A DNA stretch of 16,289 bases from Candidatus Geothermarchaeota archaeon (GTDB lineage: Archaea; Thermoproteota; Nitrososphaeria; Geothermarchaeales; JDFR-13). The first letter of the stretch is position 1. Each line of letters opens with the position of its first letter. This document shows positions 7,997-13,964 of the stretch, piece by piece. The stretch spans positions 1 through 16,289 of the forward strand of contig WAMZ01000085.1 in NCBI GenBank assembly GCA_015522055.1, written 5' to 3'. Made by a program: the position numbers and the translations under genes. The notes under the pieces were generated by a model. That model was not told the origin of the DNA, ran no database searches, and saw only the letters and a list, made by a program, of their open reading frames with translations.

Positions 7997-9142
7997 CTAT
8001 ACAAAGGGATCAGGGTGTGAAAGGAGGACTCGCGCAACCTCTGGCCTAATAATGTATGGTGGGATATCCTCCCTCTTCTTTATAGCATTCCTTACATACG
8101 TACCGCTGAACCTAATCCTGTGCTCCTCCCCATGTGGACATATTTTCTCATGAACGATTCCACCACACTTCCTACAATAGAAGAACTCCCTGAAGAAAAC
8201 AGGTGTCACACCTAGGTCGGGAAACTCTTTGAATATCTCCTGGGCCTCGTAGGGGCCATAGAATCCACCCACACCTGCATGGTCCCTGCCGACAATGAAA
8301 TGTGTGCACCCGAAGTTCTTCCTCATTATTGCGTGGTGGATGGCTTCTCTAGGCCCTGCATACCTCATCTCATACCTAACAATACTTAACACAGCCGTAT
8401 CCCGCGGATAATAATTTCTCATCAACTCCGTATATGCCTCAAGAATGACCTCGTCCTTAAAGTCTCCCTTCTTCTTCCTACCAATAACAGGATTAATAAA
8501 TATACCATCCACGAATGATAAAGCGGTCTTCTGGACATACTCATGCCCCATATGAGGCGCATTCCTGGTCTGGAAACCAACAACTGTCCTCCATCCACGC
8601 TCCCTAAACAGCACACGCGTCTCTATAGGCCTTAAATAGTATTTGCTATATGGATTTGGAACCGTATCCACGAGCTCTATCCTACCACCAACAAGATACT
8701 CTCCCATCTCCCTAAGTACATTATACACACCTGGATGCGATGGGTCACTCGTCTTGAAGACCTTCTCGACATATAACTTCTTATCATAACTGTAGATATC
8801 TTCGACTTGCATAACCGCGAGCGGATGACCATCATAAACGAGTAGAACCTCATCACCTACATCGAAAGTCTTTTCCTCCTGAGTTACGGAGACTATGATG
8901 GGAATAGTCCACGGAATATCGCTTGACAGACGCATATCAAGCAGGACATGTTCCAAGTCCTCGGAAACCATGAATCCATCGAGTGGACTATATACACCAT
9001 AACCTATGTTCTCCACGTCATAGGCCTCTCTTAAACCTATCTTAAGCTGAATATACTCAGCTGCAGAAGCTAGGACGCGTTCCCTACGATTCTCACTGGC
9101 AACCCTGACTACCAATCTACCTCCATGAGGCCTAGAAACCAT
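7997..9142 (-). CDS. sat: ATP sulfurylase (sulfate adenylyltransferase)
   Basis: A 381-residue ATP sulfurylase of the archaeal/bacterial homo-oligomeric Sat type, making APS and pyrophosphate from ATP and sulfate. The sulfate and ATP-binding motif QTRNAPHMGHE (the HxxH element) and GRDHAGVGGFYGPYEA are both present. Near the C-terminus CRKCGG and CPHGEEHRIRFSGT form a zinc-ribbon-like insertion common in thermophile enzymes. The frame is open from a TTG at 9157, but GGGGTG (9155-9150) falls inside that extension and is correctly spaced for the ATG at 9142, which I use. It follows the RHH gene by 29 bases and precedes cysC by 12, so it is the second gene of the operon. Confidence 0.95.
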   Translation of the reverse strand: MVSRPHGGRLVVRVASENRRERVLASAAEYIQLKIGLREAYDVENIGYGVYSPLDGFMVSEDLEHVLLDMRLSSDIPWTIPIIVSVTQEEKTFDVGDEVLLVYDGHPLAVMQVEDIYSYDKKLYVEKVFKTSDPSHPGVYNVLREMGEYLVGGRIELVDTVPNPYSKYYLRPIETRVLFRERGWRTVVGFQTRNAPHMGHEYVQKTALSFVDGIFINPVIGRKKKGDFKDEVILEAYTELMRNYYPRDTAVLSIVRYEMRYAGPREAIHHAIMRKNFGCTHFIVGRDHAGVGGFYGPYEAQEIFKEFPDLGVTPVFFREFFYCRKCGGIVHEKICPHGEEHRIRFSGTYVRNAIKKREDIPPYIIRPEVARVLLSHPDPFV

Positions 9143-9149
9143 GGCTACA

Positions 9150-9155
9150 CACCCC
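9150..9155 (-). promoter_or_regulatory. Shine-Dalgarno site deciding the sat start
   Basis: GGGGTG on the minus strand lies seven bases before the ATG at 9142. It overlaps the longer TTG-initiated reading frame and argues against it. Confidence 0.65.
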
Positions 9156-9171
9156 AAACTAAATTAATTGT

Positions 9172-9393
9172 TTAGATATATCCCAGGGCCTTCAATCGCT
9201 TCTTAATCTCTTCAAGATCCTTCTCACCAAATGGCTCCTCATACTTCTCCGACTCATGCATAGCGACTACTTCCCTCAGGACATAGGTAACATAGTCAGA
9301 TACAGATTTGAACCCGGTTTCCTCAACCAACTTCTTGATCCTGTTATATAACGACTTCGGTATAGAGACAGTAGTATACTTTCCTGTGGTCAT
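9172..9393 (-). CDS. Ribbon-helix-helix (CopG/Arc-type) regulator heading the PAPS operon
   Basis: A 73-residue protein with a ribbon-helix-helix layout: the strand YTTVSIPKSL (residues 6-15), helix YNRIKKLVEETG, then SVSDYVTYVLREVV. Such proteins bind DNA as dimers through the N-terminal strand. The acidic linker is followed by EEIKKRLKALGYI, which closely matches the end of the divergent neighbour at 9484-9690. The gene begins one base beyond a perfect 22-bp palindrome and lacks a ribosome-binding site, so the mRNA is probably leaderless. It is followed by sat, cysC and the phosphoesterase on the same strand. Autoregulation of the sulfate-activation operon is therefore the likely role; the signal sensed is unknown. 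Confidence 0.8.
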   Translation of the reverse strand: MTTGKYTTVSIPKSLYNRIKKLVEETGFKSVSDYVTYVLREVVAMHESEKYEEPFGEKDLEEIKKRLKALGYI

Positions 9394-9394
9394 G

Positions 9395-9416
9395 GTTTAA
9401 TTATATATAATTAAAC
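9395..9416. promoter_or_regulatory. Perfect 22-bp palindrome, probable RHH operator
   Basis: Each half-site reads GTTTAATTATA, giving a perfect 22-bp inverted repeat with no spacer. It ends one base before the ATG of the minus-strand RHH gene and spans the expected transcription start, downstream of an AT-rich TATA candidate (around 9418-9428). Position and symmetry fit an autorepressor site. It could also affect the divergent promoter for the gene at 9484. Confidence 0.6.
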
Positions 9417-9417
9417 G

Positions 9418-9433
9418 TTAATAAACTTTTAAT
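9418..9433. promoter_or_regulatory. Divergent core-promoter region of the two RHH genes
   Basis: TTAATAAACTTTTAAT holds TATA-like sequences on both strands. On the minus strand, AGTTTATTAA would place a start near the ATG at 9393 (leaderless). On the plus strand, ACTTTTAATC would give a leader of about 30 bases containing AGGTGG. No experimental support; spacing is by eye. Confidence 0.35.
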
Positions 9434-9483
9434 CAACTCATTAGTATTTTAATTCTTAATTTGTATATCTAAGGTGGGTGAAT

Positions 9484-9690
9484 ATGGATAAAGTAAAGAT
9501 AGAGATATCGAAGGAAGCTTATGAATTGCTGAAGAAGACTGTTGAAGAGAGTCAAGGCGAGTTCGGTAGTGTGGAGGAACTACTAGAGTTCATAATAAAA
9601 GAGGCCCTGGGGGAGGAGGAAGAGACTGTATACACTCCTGAAGAGGAAGAGGAGATCAAGAGAAGACTTCGAAGCCTAGGTTACCTTTAA
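9484..9690 (+). CDS. Small RHH-like protein, paralogue of the divergent regulator
   Basis: A 68-residue acidic protein with the pattern of the divergent RHH regulator: the strand KVKIEISKEAY, helix ELLKKTVEES, then SVEELLEFIIKEAL, an acidic linker, and a terminal EEEIKRRLRSLGYL. The N-terminal strand lacks the basic and Ser/Thr residues usual for DNA contact, so it may not bind DNA and could act as a partner or antagonist of the other RHH protein. AGGTGG at 9472-9477 lies six bases before the ATG at 9484; the in-frame GTG at 9478 immediately follows this site and is too close. Its TAA stop overlaps the stop codon of the convergent dehydrogenase gene. Confidence 0.7.
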   Translation: MDKVKIEISKEAYELLKKTVEESQGEFGSVEELLEFIIKEALGEEEETVYTPEEEEEIKRRLRSLGYL

Positions 9691-10868
9691 ACCTTATTTC
9701 TATAGATCTTTAGGGAAGCTGTATCGAAGACGACGTCGGCCTTGGCTGGCTCCAACCATCTCAAGCCCATTGATTCAACCACCTCCTTACTGATATTATC
9801 ATCATATACATATACATCCAGCCCCCTATCCATCAGTGTCTTAGCTAATACGATGTTCCTACTCCCCGATATTATTGATACACCTGGCTTGAATGCGATG
9901 CCCTTTATACAGATTTTCATTTTATTTGGATTATCTGAACTAGATCCGATATACTCCTCAATCTTGTCGGCCCAGTATTCAACCATCCCATCATTTATCC
10001 TCCTAGATTCTAGAAGAAGCTTGACCAAGCCTTCCTGACCCCTACTAGTAAACTCGTTGATTATGAACCATGGATAGACAGGTATGCAGTGTCCACCCAC
10101 ACCCGTCGATGGAAGGAGAATATGTGTATGTTTGTGGTGGTTGGCGTGTTCCCGGGCCTCAAAGAAGTCTATACCTAGTTCCTCACACATCATATAAAAG
10201 AGGTTGGCCAAAGCGATGTTCACATCTCTATATATACCCTCCATCAACTTGGTTATCTCGGCAACCCTCGCCGACGAGACCAGATGGATATCCTTAATGA
10301 ATAATTTATATATCTTGTATGCATATTCCCCACTGGCTTTATCGACACCGCCCACAACCTTTGGATATGTCTCTAACACCTCGAAAACCTTGCCAGTTAT
10401 GATGCGTTCAGGAGAGTGGGCTAGATAATATTCGCCCAGCTTAAGACCACTCTCCTCCTCCAGCCAATCCTTGACAAGCCTCTCGGTCGTGAATGGAGGG
10501 ACGGTAGTCTCTATAACAACCAAGTCGCCCTTCTTAAGGATCTTCCCTACATTTCTCACAGCCGCCTCCAAATACTTATATACAGGTCTCTTTTCCTCGT
10601 CTAGACCTAGGGGAACAATTATGATGTGAACATTAGCTTCCGCTGCATCTTTATAAGATGTTGAGGCAATTAATTCCTTTCCCCCCAGCTTCTCGATGAG
10701 CTCGTCTAGACCCGGTTCATCCGGATAAGGGTTAACTCCCTTATTAACCATATCCACTATGCGTTTATTCGGATCGATTCCAATTACTTTATATCCCTTG
10801 GAGGATATGTATGCTGCTAACGGTAACCCGGCTCTACCCAATCCAAAAACCGAGAAAACGACCCCCAT
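9687..10868 (-). CDS. Nucleotide-sugar dehydrogenase (UDP-sugar to UDP-uronate, WecC/Ugd family)
   Basis: A 393-residue UDP-glucose/UDP-ManNAc dehydrogenase family enzyme, which performs two successive NAD-dependent oxidations at C6 to give a UDP-uronic acid. Features are the Rossmann GLGRAGLPLA (glycines 9, 11, 14), a conserved Lys in AEITKL (K207), RDVNIALAN, the catalytic Cys in GVGGHCIPVYP (C261), and the C-terminal FKPGV segment of the third domain. RDVNIALAN and HCIPVYP resemble the WecC-type ManNAc dehydrogenases more than glucose dehydrogenases. A TTG at 10874 opens the frame, but GGAGGT (10882-10877) is eight bases from the ATG at 10868, which is used. The product would supply uronic acid for the nearby glycan machinery. 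Slightly shorter than typical (about 420). Confidence 0.9.
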   Translation of the reverse strand: MGVVFSVFGLGRAGLPLAAYISSKGYKVIGIDPNKRIVDMVNKGVNPYPDEPGLDELIEKLGGKELIASTSYKDAAEANVHIIIVPLGLDEEKRPVYKYLEAAVRNVGKILKKGDLVVIETTVPPFTTERLVKDWLEEESGLKLGEYYLAHSPERIITGKVFEVLETYPKVVGGVDKASGEYAYKIYKLFIKDIHLVSSARVAEITKLMEGIYRDVNIALANLFYMMCEELGIDFFEAREHANHHKHTHILLPSTGVGGHCIPVYPWFIINEFTSRGQEGLVKLLLESRRINDGMVEYWADKIEEYIGSSSDNPNKMKICIKGIAFKPGVSIISGSRNIVLAKTLMDRGLDVYVYDDNISKEVVESMGLRWLEPAKADVVFDTASLKIYRNKV

Positions 10869-10876
10869 AAGCAACT

Positions 10877-10882
10877 ACCTCC
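10877..10882 (-). promoter_or_regulatory. Shine-Dalgarno site deciding the dehydrogenase start
   Basis: GGAGGT is eight bases before the ATG at 10868 but only two bases before the TTG at 10874, so the ATG is the better start. Confidence 0.6.
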
Positions 10883-10924
10883 ACATAAATAGGCAGAGGA
10901 GATTAATATGTGTAGAATAATATT

Positions 10925-11734
10925 CTATAGTCTCTTCAGTCTCAGTAGGTCTTCCTCGCTCAATCTCCAACCCAGGGCACCCTTATATTCAATAACCCTA
11001 TCTACACGCTCTGTCTTGGGTATGGTAGTAACATACTGATGAGATATGAGATAGTTCAACGCAACCTGGACACTCGTCTTGGCATACTTTCTACCCATCT
11101 TGATAAGCACCTTGTTATTAACAACTCTACCCCGTTCTAAAGGAGTGTATGCCTGCACAGTAATTTTATTACGGATCATATAGGGTAGGAGGCGATCCTC
11201 GATAGACTTATCCAATACACTATACCTAACTTGATTAACCACTATATCATACTTACTTAGATTCACCAAAGCCTCCTCTAAGTGGTCCACTTGGAAATTA
11301 CTTACACCAATATATCGTGTATATCCCTTATCAGCAACCTTCTCCATTATCTTCATCATCCTAGCCACGGATATATCCTCTACAGGCCAGTGAACAAGGA
11401 TTAAATCGGCCTCTTTAATCCCCAGTCTCTTTAAGGATGCCTCTACAGCCCTAAAAACCAAATGCTCATCTCTGAACCTATCCGGCATAATCTTAGTCGT
11501 AATGAAAATATTATCTCTACCGACCAACCGTATAGCCCTACCAACAGTCTCCTCGGCAGATCCGTCACCATACATCTCGGCAGTATCAACCATATCTAAA
11601 CCCAACTCAACCGCCTTGACTATAGCCTCAACCATATTGTCACTATCCCTTATATTCCAAGTGCCGAGGCCAATGGCCGATATTTTCTCACCTGTGTGCC
11701 CCAATTCCTTCCGGTCACTATAATCAATATACAT
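10925..11734 (-). CDS. Aldo/keto reductase
   Basis: A 269-residue aldo/keto reductase with a TIM-barrel fold that uses NAD(P)H to reduce aldehydes or ketones. The catalytic tetrad is complete: D50, Y55 (VDTAEMYG), K81 (ITTKIMPD) and H115 (ILVHWP). ISAIGLGTWNIRD at the N-terminus, the GVSNF segment after strand 6 and IPKTERVDRV near the C-terminus (cofactor-binding) are all typical. The length is near the lower end of the family. It starts at ATG with a GGTG-containing leader that could form a small hairpin (ACCAG-ACA-CTGGT, 11744-11756). It is the only gene of its strand run apart from the dehydrogenase 56 bases downstream. The physiological substrate cannot be inferred. Confidence 0.9.
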   Translation of the reverse strand: MYIDYSDRKELGHTGEKISAIGLGTWNIRDSDNMVEAIVKAVELGLDMVDTAEMYGDGSAEETVGRAIRLVGRDNIFITTKIMPDRFRDEHLVFRAVEASLKRLGIKEADLILVHWPVEDISVARMMKIMEKVADKGYTRYIGVSNFQVDHLEEALVNLSKYDIVVNQVRYSVLDKSIEDRLLPYMIRNKITVQAYTPLERGRVVNNKVLIKMGRKYAKTSVQVALNYLISHQYVTTIPKTERVDRVIEYKGALGWRLSEEDLLRLKRL

Positions 11735-11788
11735 TACTCAAGCACCAGACACTGGTTTGATAAAATAATTAACGAATTCAAGCGTATA

Positions 11789-11829
11789 TTAATTCATTCT
11801 TTAATTCATAGTTTAAATTATTTATAATT
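11789..11829 (+). promoter_or_regulatory. SerK promoter region with 9-bp tandem repeats
   Basis: TTAATTCAT occurs twice with a 12-base period (11789-11797, 11801-11809), and a further AATTCA lies at 11775-11780. An AT-rich TTTAAATTATTTATAA follows directly before the ATG at 11830. No ribosome-binding site is visible, so the SerK mRNA may be leaderless. The rest of 11735-11788 holds the oppositely directed aldo/keto reductase promoter. Confidence 0.35.
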
Positions 11830-12711
11830 ATGATGAGTCAGAGGGTAGTATCCTATAGTTATATGGATAGGGAATTGGTTATAGAACTTACTTCTGTAGA
11901 TTCTTTGAGACCCCATGAGATGATTATCGAGGAATTGGGAAGAAGAATAACCCAATCTATCAAGGAGGATGGAATTCTTATGGACCCGATTATTGCAGAT
12001 ACAAAGTTGGGATTGATAATAGATGGAACACATAGGTGGAGCGCCCTTAGAAACCTAGGTATAGATTACATTCCAGTGATACCTCTTGACTACCTATCGG
12101 AGGGGGTTAAGCTATATAGATGGATTAGAGTATATGAGGGGGTCGGCGAAAAAGAGTTTTTAAATGTGGGAAATGAATTGAGGAGAGAATATGGAGACCG
12201 GATAGAGGTGGATAAGATTGAGGAGATGGATCTGAAGCACGAGACCCCCATAGAACTAATGTATAATGATGGAGAGGAGTGGCTCGTCTATAGATATAAT
12301 AAACAGCTTGATATTATTAGTCTCCTAGATTTACTCAAGGGTTTTGAGGAGAAGGTATCAACCATACTGAATAGACAACCTTCATATATAGATGAGAAGA
12401 ATATTGGGAAAATGTTTAAAGAAGGTCTCAAAGGAGTGCTTGTTCTATCTTATAGAGTGATTTGCAAAAGAGAGATTATTGATATATTTAAGAAAAACTT
12501 GTATTTGCCCCCGAAGACGACACGGCATGTGATACCATATAGGCTCATAGGAATAAATATGCCGGTCGATTATCTAATTAACACTAATTTGGATAAAGCA
12601 CTTAAATTCCTCTCAGGTCTTAAGATTGAGTATCTTGGTAATAATATATTTGTCGGTGAGAGATTTTATGAAGAGGACGTATACAAAGCAATACATAGTG
12701 GTCAAGGTTAA
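11830..12711 (+). CDS. serK: SerK-like free L-serine kinase (ParB/Srx fold)
   Basis: A 293-residue protein with a ParB/sulfiredoxin-fold N-terminal domain (about residues 18-90): LRPHE (E30), then IIDGTHRWSALRNLG (D65, H68, R69). Around 217-226 it has PPKTTRHVIP, which as I recall matches the C-terminus of Thermococcus kodakarensis SerK. SerK makes O-phosphoserine from free serine with ADP, and related SbnI uses ATP. E30 in a PHE motif corresponds to the catalytic Glu of SerK. Compared with that enzyme there are about 50 extra C-terminal residues of unknown role. The next gene encodes a ubiquitin-like sulfur carrier, which supports a role in cysteine synthesis through O-phosphoserine. It could instead be a ParB-like DNA-associated protein, but the C-terminal motif argues against that. 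Confidence 0.75.
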   Translation: MMSQRVVSYSYMDRELVIELTSVDSLRPHEMIIEELGRRITQSIKEDGILMDPIIADTKLGLIIDGTHRWSALRNLGIDYIPVIPLDYLSEGVKLYRWIRVYEGVGEKEFLNVGNELRREYGDRIEVDKIEEMDLKHETPIELMYNDGEEWLVYRYNKQLDIISLLDLLKGFEEKVSTILNRQPSYIDEKNIGKMFKEGLKGVLVLSYRVICKREIIDIFKKNLYLPPKTTRHVIPYRLIGINMPVDYLINTNLDKALKFLSGLKIEYLGNNIFVGERFYEEDVYKAIHSGQG

Positions 12712-12973
12712 GGGGCCACTATCAGCAGTAACGGGTGAAGAAGTTAATATCCCTTCGAACAAGGTAAAGACGATTAGGGATCTTCACCAATACTTTATGA
12801 AAAGGTATCTAGGTGTTGCTAAGGAGATGGGGTTACAGGAGGTTATTGAGAATATGGATAGCCAGAACCTAATTCTAGTTAATGGTAGGGAGATAAATAC
12901 ACTTGATGGGTTAGAAACAAATATATCACCAGGTGACAAAGTAGTAATTATTAATTATACTCATGGAGGTTAG
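12668..12973 (+). CDS. Ubiquitin-like (MoaD/ThiS/CysO-type) sulfur-carrier protein
   Basis: A 101-residue beta-grasp protein ending exactly in Gly-Gly (NYTHGG). This is the hallmark of sulfur carriers and archaeal SAMPs, which are adenylated and converted to a C-terminal thiocarboxylate or conjugated to lysines. The middle shows TIRDLHQYFMKRYLG (helix), ILVNGREINTLDGLETNISPGDKVVIINY, the usual last two strands of MoaD. The start is ATG at 12668 with GGTGA eight bases upstream, overlapping the SerK gene by 44 bases; a later GTG at 12698 lacks such a site. Its partner is likely an E1-like enzyme encoded elsewhere. Next to SerK, a CysO-like role in handing sulfur to O-phosphoserine is attractive but inferred; molybdopterin or tRNA thiolation is the alternative. 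Confidence 0.75.
   Translation: MKRTYTKQYIVVKVKGPLSAVTGEEVNIPSNKVKTIRDLHQYFMKRYLGVAKEMGLQEVIENMDSQNLILVNGREINTLDGLETNISPGDKVVIINYTHGG
12965..12970 (+). promoter_or_regulatory. Shine-Dalgarno site made of the sulfur carrier's Gly-Gly codons
   Basis: GGAGGT lies seven bases before the ATG at 12978. The same six bases are the GGA GGT codons for the essential C-terminal diglycine of the upstream sulfur carrier, so the two genes share this site. Confidence 0.75.
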
Positions 12974-12977
12974 TCGA

Positions 12978-13550
12978 ATGGGCGAATTAACCTTTATTCT
13001 CCCAACCCTCAACCAGATTTACAACTATCTGATCGATATAGCTACCGAGATCAAGAATAGAGACTTGAAGATAGATACTATCGTGGGCATATCTAGGGGA
13101 GGGTTGATCCCGGCTAGATTCTTGAGCGACCTACTCCTCATACCTGATATTAAGATAGTGGCGGCTGGATTCTACTCCGGGCCGAATGTTAGGATGGAGA
13201 AGCCGATAATCTATACGAGCATCCCTGAGGAGGAGCTTAAGGGAAAGAATATACTTTTGGTCGATGATGTGGCGGATACGGGTGAGACCTTAGAGGCTGT
13301 TAGACTACATCTCTTAGAGAAAGGTGCAAAGAATGTTTATACGGCCGTCATCTATGTAAAGCCTTGGAATAAGGCTAAGATAGACTTCTACTCCCAGAAG
13401 ACCGATGCATGGATAATCTTCCCATGGGAGTTCATTGAGACGGCGCAACAACTATTCAAGATCGAGAGTTGGAATAAATTTAAGAGGGAAGTGGAGTCCA
13501 ATAAAGATTTAGTTGAGATTCTGAATAGGTTCTTGGGATATAAAGAATGA
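12978..13550 (+). CDS. Phosphoribosyltransferase (type I, hypoxanthine/xanthine-PRTase-like)
   Basis: A 190-residue type I phosphoribosyltransferase, transferring ribose 5-phosphate from PRPP to a base. The PRPP loop is VDDVADTGETL (about residues 95-105), and GISRGG (37-42) forms the N-terminal PPi-binding loop. The C-terminal PWEF resembles the hood of archaeal xanthine/guanine or hypoxanthine PRTases. The frame opens at an ATG at 12963 inside the sulfur-carrier gene, but the GGAGGT site (12965-12970) supports the ATG at 12978. The gene overlaps the next one by four bases (ATGA). The base substrate is uncertain; purine salvage is likeliest. It could also be linked to nucleotide supply for the tRNA or sulfur genes of the operon. 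Confidence 0.85.
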   Translation: MGELTFILPTLNQIYNYLIDIATEIKNRDLKIDTIVGISRGGLIPARFLSDLLLIPDIKIVAAGFYSGPNVRMEKPIIYTSIPEEELKGKNILLVDDVADTGETLEAVRLHLLEKGAKNVYTAVIYVKPWNKAKIDFYSQKTDAWIIFPWEFIETAQQLFKIESWNKFKREVESNKDLVEILNRFLGYKE

Positions 13551-13960
13551 TCAGGGAAGATATACTTGGATACTATATAGCCGTCTACAACCTACCTATT
13601 AATGCTGATTTGAGCAAATTGTGTAAAGACGAATACGTTATATGTCTATCTATACCTAAGAGGTATATTAGGAGCTATAGACAATTGGTCACAGCACTAT
13701 ACCATTACATTGATACCCTGTATATCAAGAAGTGGATAAGGAATAGACACTTGCGGTATGCGGCCTTCCTATTCCGGGAGAGCCAAATAAGCAAGATAAC
13801 TAGACTACTTGAGGCAGATGAAGACAAAGCATTAATCATAATCTCTAAGGAAAAAATCGATTTACCATGGGAGGAGTTAGATATACCAATGAAGAGTGAT
13901 CTGGATGAATTGGCAAGTATGGCTATATTTAAATTAAGTGTTGAGAAGGAGCGGAAGTAA
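13547..13960 (+). CDS. Cgi121-like KEOPS subunit (tentative)
   Basis: A 137-residue protein that I match, by pattern only, to archaeal Cgi121 (human TPRKB). This KEOPS subunit binds Bud32 and the tRNA 3' end during synthesis of threonylcarbamoyladenosine (t6A). The region QLVTALYHYIDTLYIKK-WIRNRHLRYAAFLF-RESQISKITRLLEADEDKALIIIS follows the Cgi121 order: helix, a segment in place of the usual N-S/T, a strand, the QI helix and a strand before the C-terminus. Identity is low, so the call is moderate. It overlaps the preceding phosphoribosyltransferase by ATGA, implying translational coupling, and ends four bases from the convergent NAD-kinase-like gene. The Sua5 gene for the first t6A step lies nearby on the other strand, which supports the idea. 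Confidence 0.5.
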   Translation: MIREDILGYYIAVYNLPINADLSKLCKDEYVICLSIPKRYIRSYRQLVTALYHYIDTLYIKKWIRNRHLRYAAFLFRESQISKITRLLEADEDKALIIISKEKIDLPWEELDIPMKSDLDELASMAIFKLSVEKERK

Positions 13961-13964
13961 TTAT

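Noticed and set aside
10913..10927. Inverted repeat TAGAAT-AAT-ATTCTA at the end of the aldo/keto reductase gene
   Set aside because: Short, AT-rich and overlapping the stop codon. It lacks a T-run, so it does not look like a terminator, and an operator role has no support.
11744..11756. Small inverted repeat ACCAG-ACA-CTGGT in the aldo/keto reductase leader
   Set aside because: Only five base pairs per arm; it could mask the GGTG site, but such a short hairpin is expected by chance and no riboswitch features surround it.
11830..11836. ATGATGA, matching a C box of an archaeal C/D guide RNA
   Set aside because: It is the start of the serK coding sequence, and no D box (CTGA) follows at a suitable distance.
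11830..12085. ParB-like domain taken as a plasmid or chromosome partition protein or nuclease
   Set aside because: There is no helix-turn-helix domain after the ParB fold, and the PHE motif plus PPKTTRHVIP tail fit SerK-type kinases better.
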